From Anthoceros angustus (Eukaryota > Streptophyta > Anthocerotopsida > Anthocerotales > Anthocerotaceae): DNA of 64,000 nucleotides. Positions 11,584-22,076 of the stretch are shown piece after piece. Below the pieces are notes generated by a model that worked only from the letters and a program-made list of their open reading frames with translations, searched no databases and was not told where the DNA came from. The translations under genes were made by a program, and so were the position numbers. The stretch's first letter is position 1. Every line of letters starts with the position of its first letter. The stretch is from contig MU008158.1 in assembly GCA_010909165.1 (NCBI GenBank), positions 1,327,478-1,391,477 on the forward strand. Reading direction: 5' to 3'.

Positions 11584-12504
11584 GTGCTCTATCCGATTAT
11601 AAGTAAAGGCAGCCTCTCGGCATAAGCCAAACCAAAACATCCATGGCCTTCTTCATGATCTTCAGCCGATGGGGCAAGTGACGCACAAAGCAGGCGCATG
11701 GCGCCATCAGTCCGATCCACGGTGAGCCGCTTCTTGTCCCACGGAGGACCCACGCAGCGTTTGAACAAGCCGGCCCCATTCGAATTCCTCGGGTTGTCGA
11801 ACTCGCTTGATGTCTCTCGAGTAGGAAGGCGTTCACTCGGATCGCCCGATTGTGCTTGGAGGTGGATCAAGCGGTTCCCGCTCCACAGAGCGTCGAACTT
11901 CCGGAGGCGGGGACAAAAAAGTCGCGGGGTTCCAATCTCCACAACAACCGCGTTGAAGCGTGGCTCCTCATCTCCTCCACAATGTCAACCACATGCGCGC
12001 TCCTTAGCGCGTGGTGCGGCCCGAGCCCAGTCGGTTCGCAGCAACCCACCAATTCTTCGTCCCATTGATGGAGTTCCGTCTCAATGGTAAAGGGCCTCCA
12101 TCGTGCACAAGCGGGCGATGTCGTAATCCTCTCCAAAGCATTCAAGCTCCGGTGCCTCAGCATCACCATCGTCGAGCCGAGTCCAAATGTCGAACATCGA
12201 CCTCTGCGTTCGGTATGCCTTGGCGCAAACATAATCCCGGATCACGAGGCGGGAGCATGTTCCCATATCCACACCTCTTGCCTTTGGGCGTGAAGTTGCC
12301 GTCTCCACTGCGCTCGGGTTCCACAGGGCAGAGTCATTTCCGCTAGTGTCCGGTGGGAGTTCAGCCTCGGCCCACGGACACGTTTTCTTCATTCGGTGCT
12401 CCCCGACTATACTTGCCCGGCCCAACAGCAAGGATTCTCCGATCGCTTCCGGCTCGAGGGAATGCGTAATGTCAAGGTCCTGTGTATTCGGGCTTCGCCT
12501 TGCC
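11584..12504. mobile_element. ~920-bp segment inserted into transposase copy I
   Basis: Compared with copy II (14800-14850), this stretch separates two halves of the DUF4218 coding. Its left half (11584-12137) is unique in the window. Its right half (12138-12450) is block D, also found at 7224-7560. I could not find convincing terminal inverted repeats or a target-site duplication, so whether it moved as one element is not settled. Confidence 0.45.
12138..12450 (+). repeat. Mosaic repeat block D, copy 2
   Basis: Second copy of 7224-7560, inside the segment that splits transposase copy I. Copy 1 follows block A, but here the 5' neighbour is unrelated; both share GCATTCAAGCTCC at the edge. Confidence 0.55.
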
Positions 12505-12935
12505 AGCGTCGATGGAGCAGTTCATTGCACTGGATGTACCACAATGGAAGCGGTACATGCGGGTCCTAAAAAGTCATGTTCGTCAAAGAGCAAGACCAGG
12601 AGGAGCATGGCCCTTTGGGTATGTGGCCATGGAGGCCATGCATTATGCCGTGAATACAGCGACATCCTTCCCGAGCATGCCACACTATATAATTGCCATT
12701 TGCACAAAGAGGAGTTGTTGGTTGGGCAAGCAAAAAAGACACTCCACCCGGACCAGCGCAAGCGCCTTCATTGGTACCTACTCATTCAAGTCCTCGCGCC
12801 AATGAGAAGTAGACACGCTATGGAGGGCTCGGATGGCGTGGATTTCATGATGTGGTTGCGAGTCCTTGCGGTCGACCGGAGAAGGCAAATAGACCAACAG
12901 AGAGAGGTCGCTCGCAATTGCCACGCGCAGGCATT
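12505..12935 (+). pseudogene. CACTA transposase copy I, distal DUF4218 part
   Basis: Continues the protein broken at 11583: MEQFIALDVPQWKRYMRVLK, then a segment matching the En/Spm pattern R-A-R-P-x-G, then LHKEELLVGQAKKTLHPDQ. The same coding occurs at 14838-15215. It is frameshifted near 12600. The last ~60 bases (GTCGACCGGAGAAGGCAAAT) are shared with 7996-8060. Confidence 0.7.
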
Positions 12936-13117
12936 TGGCGTTGGAATGGGGAGTTATGCAAGGTTCGCCCTGGTTGATGTTGCTCCACCCGTGCTACCAT
13001 GGACGGTGGAGGTGACGGTCCGGCCTGGCCGCTGGATCCTCGCGGTCCCGGTCGATGGAGGGGCGGCTGGTGAGGGGCCCGGTGATTCTGCGAGTCCAGC
13101 GGTGCTTCACCCACCCG

Positions 13118-15215
13118 ATCATGGAAGTTTGGATGCTCGTGAACAAGGGAGGCGGGCGACAATGGCGGACTTCTGGACACCGCACGTAATTGCCGCCAAG
13201 GCATGAAGGAGCATTGCAGCCTCTTTTGACATTGACGGTGCGGTGATCAAAGTCGGATTACGCCACAATAGCTCGCTTCATGTCCAAGAGTCGTTCAACA
13301 TCTCGGACGGCGCTATGAACAAGATTTTCTATGTGATACACTGTTGCTTTTGCCCAAGCCGAACACGCTTCCAAGTAGCCGAGCGAAGCACATAAGATCC
13401 CGCCACTGTCTCAAGTGTTTCGCGTACCCGGCTTGCCATTGTAGTATATCTTGGGGTGACGGGCGTGCAACCGCCACCGATGCGGACTTGCGCGGCGGAC
13501 TGTGGAGTGGGCGGAACAACCGAGTGCCTTTAAGACATTCTTTCACTTCCCACTTCTCTGGGCTCCAACGGCTTTTCAAGTGTCCGACCGCAAGTGAAAT
13601 GACATGGTGGGCAAAGAACCGCCGGATGGGAAGGCGAGGATTTTAGCGAGATACACCGGCGTGGAGTACTTGATGGCGTGGATGATTTGGCAATGACCAT
13701 AGAAACCGTCTCGGCATTGCAATGCGGATGGGGTGAACCCGGCATCGATCAAATGCAAAATCAATCGGCTGTTATGTTGATCATTCATAACCTTCCTCCT
13801 TGGGTGTCGACGAAGGAGAGGATACTCTTATCTTTGATTATCCCGGCCACGCCAGTCCCAAACTTTGATGTTTACCTCGAGCCATTGATTTTGATTACGA
13901 CAATTATGGCATGGCATCCCTTGCGAGGATTACGGCAAGCCGTGGCGATCCAACCCGCATTTCACTCTCGGAGCACTTATTATGGCCACATGTGACTACC
14001 GGGACTAGGGACGTTGTTTGGGCTTGGTCGAGCGGCTTGTATTGAGTGCTGCAGGTCTTGGTGCGAGGTGGTGCAGATCTCGACAAATGTTTGTTTGAGG
14101 GGCATCGCGGTGGGTCGGGCATGGATGACCACGCCGTAGTCGAAAAGCGAGGCTTTTCAACAACAAGCCGAGGATCGTGTGCACCGTCGTGCGGACGTAA
14201 TTGCGGAAATGGAGCGTTGGAGCATTGCGGTGCCGACGATGCGACATGGCGTATGGGGAGTGACTAGGATGGTCTAATCTTGCGTGCTTTTGCCTTACTT
14301 GTGTTTTACACACAAATTATGGATAAAGGACATTATGCATGTGGAGGTAAATAAGCGCAAAGCAATATGGTCCACCTTAAGTGGCAAAAGTGACACCATT
14401 GGCTGCAGGCGGTTGGAAGAAATTGACTCAAAGCCACGGCTATGGGCAATGGAGGATGAGGATGCTATCGCACGATGCCTCGTATGTCCTATTGCCGTGA
14501 TTTCCAGCGGTCAAGGGCGAAATAAGAGATATGAGGCCTCTGGGTTTTGCAAATTTGAAGGCGTGTTTCTTGGCCCGAAAGTCACGGAATGAAAAGCCAT
14601 GATTGGCATTGCATTGCGGTACTATCGCCCATTGCCTTACGGGGCGTTTGCCACCTCGCGAGTTCCAAGTTGTGAAGCGCCTCGGATGTATAGATGGTTG
14701 TGCTCCAAGGAGATTGCGATCGATATTCGCGGATGAAGTTGGAGGTCATAGACATCATGGTGTCCTTGGAAATGCACATGCCATCAACTTTCGGAATAGC
14801 ATGCGACATCTTATTATACACCTTGTGAAGTGGAACGCATGGAGCAGTTCATTGCTGGATGTACCACGTGGAGCGGTACATGCGGGTCCTAAAAAGTCAT
14901 GTTCGTCAAAGAGCAAGACCGGAGGGAGCATGGCCCGGGTATGTGTGGCCATGGAGGCCATGCATTATGCCGGTGAATACGCGGACATCCTTCTGAGCAT
15001 GCCACACTATATCGTAGAAATTGCCATTTGCACAAAGAGGAGTTGTTGGTTGGGCAAGCAAAAAAAGACACTCCACCCGGACCAGCAAGCGCCTTCATTG
15101 GTACCTACTCGCATTCAAGTCCTCGCCAATGAGAAGTAGACACGCTATGGAGGGCTCGGATGGCGTGGATTTCATGATGTGGTTGCGAGTCCTTGCGGTA
15201 GATGGGCTGACCACC
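13118..15215 (+). pseudogene. CACTA (En/Spm) tnp2 transposase, copy II, most complete but frameshifted
   Basis: Best copy in the window. In order: a region shared with 8709-9232 (13118-13607); the Transposase_21-like tract IIHNLPPWVST at ~13775 with FDVYLEPLI at ~13865; KDIMHVEVNKRK at ~14325; KSHDWHCI-like coding at ~14595; DUF4218 with LIIHLVK at 14810; RARP-type motif at ~14910; and LGKQKKTLHPDQ at ~15050. Unlike copy I the DUF4218 region is not interrupted. Numerous single-base indels break the frame, so no full-length protein is made. These domains define autonomous plant CACTA elements. The CACTA termini and 3-bp target duplication were not identified. Confidence 0.8.
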
Positions 15216-16095
15216 GGAGCGAGATGACGTCATAGCTCATCGTGGGGCCCAAGGACTGGTGAAGAGTTATCGAGGCTTGAATACAAGGGGGTACCATTTT
15301 AGATCACTGGACGGTGATGAAGGTCGGACATCCACTCAGGATAGTTGGGTTTACGGTCATTTGAGATGGTAGGTGCCGTGAAAACAGTTCTTTGGCGGAT
15401 ATTGGAGATCCTTGAAGTGGAGTGTGAAGGAGGAGACTTTCGGACAATCATATTGAATGTGCATTGGTACCAATGTTCGGTGTGAAAGAGCCACCATCCA
15501 TGGTGCGTGATTTTCGGTTGTTCGGGAGTTGACACGGTACCCGTGCATGTCGGAACCATCAAGCAGGCCCTACACTTTCCGGCATGTAACTCAAGTGTTT
15601 GCTCATCGGGATGTAATGCACGCAACAAAGTGGATGATATGCACACCGACGCCGGTGGGACCGCTCGTGTGAGCCCTTAGAAGCATAAACTTTGATGTTC
15701 TAATAGGCGTGGGGGATATGCACAGCTTGTATTGCCAGGTGGGACCGCTCGCGCGGGCCCACGGAAGCAGGAAATTACCATGCTCTAACATCCATTATGA
15801 CACGACGCAGGCCATGTGTGTAAGGTCACGATCATAAACAATGATGACAGACAGAATGGCAGACATGTGCGGAGTGTATACCATTTTGACCACTCACCGT
15901 TCGCTCGTTCTTAACGCTTGCTCCGGCGCAAGTCTCTCCTTGTGCCACGTTTGGATAGAAGTAGTAGCTGAAAGCTGGAGTCCGAGTTTAGAAGCCAGGG
16001 ACCATCCGGACCATGCGAGTTTAAGATGACGGAAGCAATTTGGCATGCTATTTCTGCCAAAAAACAGGTAACGAGTCCTTGAATAAAGACCACAA
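15216..16095. other. Repeat-derived spacer
   Basis: No gene recognised. Two related segments at ~15635-15675 and ~15715-15765 share GATATGCACA and GGTGGGACCGCTCG and end in GGGCCC-like sequence. This suggests a small local duplication within unidentified repeat DNA. Confidence 0.4.
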
Positions 16096-17300
16096 TTGGG
16101 CTTCCGAGTTGATTCTAGTAGGCACTTTGGTCCTCTAGGAATGGCGGAGTGGGACGTCGATGGGACCGAGTTGGAGCTTGCATTGCGGCTTAGCTTGTAC
16201 GATGGTGTCGCGAGGAATTACACCGTTGGGTGCGGGGCAGTGGCAAGCAATTGTTGTCACCGTGAGAAGAGGGTGGCGGCAAAGGCGGAGCACGGCGATG
16301 AAATGCTCCACCCGTGGTGTGGACCGGCAGCATCACGCCTTTGTCGGGCCGAAGTGAGGGATGTTCAAAATTCTTTTCGGACGGTGTGCATGCGAGGAAA
16401 TGCTGCCATCTCTGGAGGCAACCCGTGACCAAGATGGGAGCCCTCCGGGGCTGGGCAAATTTACACCAAGCCCGGTTAGGGCCGCAACCTTAACAAGGGT
16501 TCCCATAGAAGGCTCCTTGGAGGAGGAGGAGGAGATTACGCCAGTGTGGCGGGAGCAAAGGACCAGACGCCGGGGGCGTGTTGATGATGATGACAAGGTA
16601 AGAGTACACATCAGCGACGCATAGTCTACCCACTTTACGCCCCTTGTCGGTGCCGCTGTTCATATTTGGTGACGCGCGCTCTTGTTTGATTGCAAGGGGC
16701 ACTCCGTGGTGTCGACGGCCGCAGAGACAATGGTCAGGGGAAAGGGGACCATTGTTGATGAATTATTGTCCGGAGGACATGTAGGCGACGAGACGGGTGT
16801 GTATCCGATTGAGGTCGATGGCGATTACGCGTGGGACGGAGAGGGATACTGCGAGGATGATTTTGACGAAGACACAGGCAAGCACTTGGAGGCGGTTTGC
16901 GGAGGCGGAGACATCCCACATCCGCCCTCTTGTTCAAGCTTTTTACAATATTTTGCCCACAATTGCACTAACAGATGTGTTGAAGGCAGTTGCTAGGGTG
17001 CATAAGTCTGGTGCTACACAACGCGAATTTGCTGCGAGGCCAAATCGCTACTTGGTAGCGATCATGTGGACGAGGAAGCCATATTTGGAGGTGTTGGAGG
17101 GACACAAGAGCACCTTCACAAGCGGATCACAGGCGATTCACTCAAGGTGCACTCTTGAAGCCATGGTCAAGCACACGGTGAGTTTGGCGGAACTTGTGGA
17201 TCTTGTCAGAGGACTTGTCCAAGTGTCACGAACCGGGACTTCATCAACCACCAGTTCTCTGTCTCTTCCAGTGGGTGGAATTTCCGAGTTTTGAAGCGCG
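16096..17300 (+). other. Unidentified decayed coding-like stretch
   Basis: Several overlapping plus-strand frames of 80-165 codons (for example 16797-17294) with acidic runs such as LEEEEE near 16520. I recognise no domain. It sits directly upstream of the DUF7869-type transposase remnant and may be the 5' part of the same element, but nothing in the sequence proves that. Confidence 0.3.
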
Positions 17301-17553
17301 TGAAGGTGGCGGCGCTCAATTGCGAGAGTATGGGAGAGTGTTGGACCCTGATATCAGACTAGGGTCTGTGGGTATCGATGCGTGGCAGGAGGCAGTGGAG
17401 TTTGGCGCCGACATGCTTGTGCCTATTTCTTCGCTGCGGTTTGGCATGCTACATGCCAGTGTGCAATACTCACATGGGTTGTAGATGCCGTTGGCGTGCT
17501 TCCGTTCATATGGGCGCTAGCACGCTGCTGCCCAACCATATCAGTACAAGTGT

Positions 17554-17579
17554 AGGGGCACCGGCCTGCCGGCGCCCCT
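17554..17579. repeat. Short GC-rich inverted repeat
   Basis: 12-bp arms AGGGGCACCGGC and GCCGGCGCCCCT around a 2-base centre, with one mismatch. Its core resembles the larger palindrome at 19526-19559, so both may mark ends of related small elements. Confidence 0.6.
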
Positions 17580-17739
17580 CCTCTCTGTGAACCTGTGGCC
17601 GCTGGACCTTTTGCAAGGGTAGGGGCACTTGAGATGCTGGCATGTTGGCATCCCCGTAAGACTATATATTATCTTCTTTCCATTATCATGTTATAGTTGG
17701 ATAGAATGTGCAATAGCGTATGGTTTAATACTCGTCTGG

Positions 17740-18460
17740 TTTCCATCCCTACACAGATTTACAAAGGGACGTTGGCATCACATAGGATACAACTAAGCAA
17801 TGAGAGGGACAAAGCTGCAAAGCACCAGTCCAAAAGTTATAATCAGCCCCACAAGTATATGCTGCTTGCTATAGATGGCATGGACTAGAAGAAGACATAG
17901 CTCCTTCATTTCCTTCGATATCCCAAAGAGTTGTCTGAAGCATCACTTATTAATGTTCATGTGGTGGGTTGTATGATACATAATTACACTTTTAAAGCGG
18001 GGGCATATTTACACTATGCGAATCTGCACAATGACGCCAATCTCACTATCAATATCATTCAAGATGTCATACGCTCGTCGACCTTCAAGTGTTCGTTAAA
18101 ATAAAGGTTGGGTTCCTATTGGTTGGTCATACACATGATCAGGTAGATCAAATGTTTTCTTGTCTCTCGAAGCTTCTTAGGCACAAAGAAGCGTTTACTA
18201 TTGATACACTTTCGGAAATATTGACAGCGGCTTTCACCCCAACACTTGAAGTTAAGGCAATAAAAGAGGTGGCAGATTTCCGGTCTTATGTATGGCCCGT
18301 CAAGAAAGGTACAAGAGGATATGCTTATAAGGCGGCAATGAACCAGTTGAACAATATGTCCTTCCAACATCAATTTAAAATCACGAGGGAGGCACGGCAG
18401 GACCGAGGACAGGTTACCGTCATTCGAAGTAAGCAGTACTCAACCTCCACTTAATGGGAA
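17740..18460 (+). pseudogene. DUF7869-type transposase-like remnant
   Basis: Three plus-strand pieces in different frames form a recognisable order: HKYMLLAIDGMD at 17850-17885, INVHVVGCMIHNYTFKAG at ~17950-18000, and FLLVGHTHDQVDQMFSCLS at ~18115-18175. The GHTH(D/E)xxDxxFS core is the hallmark I associate with the DUF7869 RNase H-like family found in transposon-like repeats of plants, oomycetes and animals. A stop (TAG at 17887) and at least one frameshift break the gene. Further decayed coding may continue to ~19300. The family name is from memory. Confidence 0.6.
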
Positions 18461-19467
18461 CCAGAAGACGATTTGGAATTTTTGAAATCTGTTCCAACCA
18501 ACACCGTAGGCCCCACTCCACCAATGCCCTGAAGGCGAGAGACAAAAAGGGTCAAGATGGGGGTCTTTCGCCTGCAGCAGGTGTGGCGCACTTGGAGCAT
18601 GGAGTACTGAACTTGGCCATGTATATCACATCAGCGGAGAGGGTGTAGTGGAAGTTGTTTTGGGTCAACCAGGAAGGAATTGCCACTATTGTAGAGAACA
18701 ATATTGCTCTTGTACTTAAACAGCCGTGGAGGTGGTACAACAGAGAAGAGGTGGAGGCAAACATTCCGCCACTTCAAGTGCCCGAGGAGGTTGTACTTGA
18801 TGAAACATTACTCAGAGAAGTTCCTCAAATAAGAGATATGTATTTGGGAGCATACTAGAATGCGGTCTACAACAATAAGAGATAGAAAGAATGAATGGAG
18901 ATGTCAAGAAGATAAGGAAGGGTATGTTTATTGCAACTCTATGTTCGAGAGATACACATAACCTTACGGATTGGGAAGGTGGAAGCGTAGACTTGAGTGT
19001 GTGAAGCCATTTCTGATGGTCCATTGATATCGGTGAAACTGCGATGCTTTTGAAGGAAATATGTTGAAGAGTTCTTTGTTAGAGGACGAGATAAGCGCCA
19101 AATGCAAAATGGGAAGAAGGTGGGAAGAGGATCTTACCCAAAACATTCAAAACTATATGTGGATAAGACTATTATTCTCTACTATGGGTTCAACCTGAAT
19201 GGAAGGAAGCACCTTTACACTTCCGACAAGAAGCTATTCGAGATAGACTAAATCATATTCGACCTTATCTGCGGCCTGGAGAGGAGGACAGCGACCAGGA
19301 AGTGGATGGCGGAGATCCTTTAGTCGGCTAATTGATCAGACTAGAGCTTTGCGATCTTTTCTTGAAGATACAAGCGTTATATTTTTACTACTAGTTTTAT
19401 ACTCAACCGGTAGTTGGTAGTTAGGTTGGCGGTTCAATTCTCATGCGTTTGGACATCTCTGTGTAAT

Positions 19468-19745
19468 GAAGGCATTTTGCGGGTCGATACGTCTACTAGT
19501 TTCTACCAGTTGTATTGCATATGTACAGTGGAGGCGTCGGCATGCCGGCGCCTCCACTGAAAAAAGCTACCCAGCGCGCTTCACTCCTAATACATTTGGA
19601 CGTTTGTATATAGGGAAGGCATTTTGCGGTTCCATGCGTCCACTAGTTCCTACCAGTTGTATTGCATATGTACATGCCGGCGCCTCCACTGACATGAGCT
19701 ACCGAGCGCTATGTGAACTGACGCCTCAACGGACACCCAACTAAG
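19468..19745. repeat. 147-bp direct tandem duplication
   Basis: GAAGGCATTTTGCGG starts at 19468 and again at 19615. Both copies share CTAGTTTCTACCAGTTGTAT-type sequence and a TGCCGGCGCCTCCACTGA tail. The first copy holds a complete palindrome (19526-19559); the second has only its right arm. Confidence 0.75.
19526..19559. repeat. 34-bp near-perfect palindrome
   Basis: Two 17-bp arms, CAGTGGAGGCGTCGGCA and TGCCGGCGCCTCCACTG, abut without a spacer and differ at one position. This could extrude as a cruciform or be the joined ends of a small inverted-repeat element. Confidence 0.8.
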
Positions 19746-20042
19746 TCAACTCTCTGTCCTGGATAGCCTACTCATGCTTTTAGGTCCACCGTAGGCATAC
19801 TTTGGGTAATTCTTATTTCCGTTAACCCATTATTGGAGAGTTTACTTCTTGAGCATCTAATCACACCACCATAACATTCCCCCCTAGCCCAGTTGAATAA
19901 CCCCATCTAGAAATATAATGTGTAACTGTTCTGGTGGAAAAATCAATAGAACTGTTGATTCCATGTGGGCACCAATTACTGTGTATGTGCTCCGTTTGCG
20001 AGCTGGCATATCTAAGGGCGCCAGCATGTGGCCGCCACTTCT

Positions 20043-20405
20043 CAGCACTCACCTAACAATAAGGTGGTTGCGATAATTGGAAGACATATGACGTCGACAT
20101 GCCGGCGGCATATTCTATATAGTGTGCCACAACAAAAACATTCCCACCCATTACTACATTTTCAATTCCTAGTCTCTTCTCCATTACTCTTTACTCCACT
20201 CTCAAAATTGTTTTTCCTTTGATAGCACTCATCCACCAAGAAGGTGGGTCCCGACAATTGCAAAACATACACCGCCGGCATGCCGACGTCATATGCCTTC
20301 CAATTTTCGGGAACATGAAAACACTGACTCCCACCATTATATTTTGATTTTCCATGCTATTCTCCATTACTCATTACCCCTGCCTCAAAATCGTATTTCC
20401 AAAAC
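20043..20405. repeat. Diverged ~180-bp tandem duplication
   Basis: Two consecutive copies (about 20043-20222 and 20223-20405) share, in order, AGCACTCA, AAGGTGG, ACAATTG-like sequence, a CCGGCATGCC-type palindrome near GACGTC, ACATTCCCACC-like sequence and TTCTCCATTACTC. The palindromic core is a relative of the one at 19526. Confidence 0.6.
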
Positions 20406-22076
20406 CAGTTACCATTTAAGTAATGAATGAATAGCAAATAGCATCTCATGTGGCATCTTTGCTTCCACAAACACGGTATCACGTATGGGCATTATTTCAT
20501 GCTAAATGAGTGGCTATCGAGGCTTTATATCCCTTTATGAGCCCAACTCATGTCATGTTCCCGGCTTTCTAGTTACACCATAAGCGTACTTTTTGACAAA
20601 ATTTTGTAGAAAGCGGCAGGAACAGCCAATTCGTGCCCATGTTGCCGTCGATTACAAGTATAATGAGTGGAAAAGTCGCTTCTTGTTTATTCCGCCGGAA
20701 TGAATATTACGGTGTTATGAATGATAGTTCACATGTTGTGCAGCATTGACCATATACCAAATTGAACATAGCATTAGACCTACATGATGCATCATTAAAG
20801 CAACCTCCTCTCGAATTTGTCACTGCAACTGCGGGAACAACAATAAAGATTTTCAAAGAAAGGGACAAAATTGGCATTTGGAACAAAAGTCATAGGGTGC
20901 AAGCCTAAGATTTGCTTCTTCTACGAGAATTCGTCCAGCAATATGCCATATGTAAAACGATAGTCACTTAATATCGAAGTGAGACCCACCTAGTCAAAAA
21001 TGTACTTTGCGGCCATTATAGCTAGCCCCCAAGAGCGTATGAAGCGGTTGATGGTGGAGATAATCACAATCTTTCTTCAGCAGAGCAGCCAAAGACTTGT
21101 AAAACTCTTTTAGATCAATAACATGCTCTATGACCTGGCCAAAAGAACTAGGAACTTACATATTATACGTACAACTGCTTCAGTGACATACCATGTTTTG
21201 AACAGCATAATTCAGGTCTTTTGTGATGAAACAACCTCTAGGAAAATTACAACATCAAATTGTTGTTCTTCCTCAACCAGATTCTTTGCAGGAAGAGTAT
21301 AGTTTGATGAAAGCCTTATCCGCAAAAATCTTGGCCACGTATCATGATGCTTATAAAATAACAAAGTCAGAAGCAGTGCAATCCTACTAGGAGTGCTATA
21401 TCTATAACATATTGTTGAAGTTGGCGGGTCTCTTGCCTGGACAAAAATGTAGCATCAGATTTTCACCAGCATAATTCTTCACCTTAGCGAAATATGAACA
21501 GGACATGGTTGATCAGCTCCCGGGTTATGTAGACATACAACATGTAGCGACAACCCTTCATTTTCCTCCCTTCATCCACACCCATCACTTGTCCTCTAGG
21601 TCTTGCAAGCGGCTGCAAAACCCTTCAAAGTCTTCACCTCACTCTTGCCTTTACGAGCATGGCAATACAACATGATGACCAATCACAAAGGAAACACACC
21701 TCACAAGCAAGACCACCACTACAGCCAGCATCTAGGATTGCCATGCCTTCCAAAGGTCTAGCACAACTTGGATTGATCTTTACATTACAATAAGGCAAAC
21801 AGGTTGAGTTAAGATGAAAGCATACCATTTCGCGATCTGGATGTGGTAGCTAAATTCTAATACCTAAAGTGCTTGCATAGAGCTGTCAAATGAAGGATAT
21901 TTTGGTTGGTTGCATGACATCTTTGTGACTTCGGACGACCGGTATGATCCGTGTCGTTGTAGTAAGGAGTCCGTTCAGAGAATGATAAGCTCCGTTTGCA
22001 GCGTCGGCGGACCGTTATCATAAGCGTTTATTTGCGGCTGTTGGTGAACGTTATGAGTAGTTAGGCCTAAGCAGCG
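20406..22076. other. Spacer without recognised gene
   Basis: About 1.7 kb of moderately AT-rich sequence. Minus-strand frames around 21000-21850 contain short plausible peptide stretches interrupted by many stops, possibly a very old element. Nothing in it is identifiable. Confidence 0.4.
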
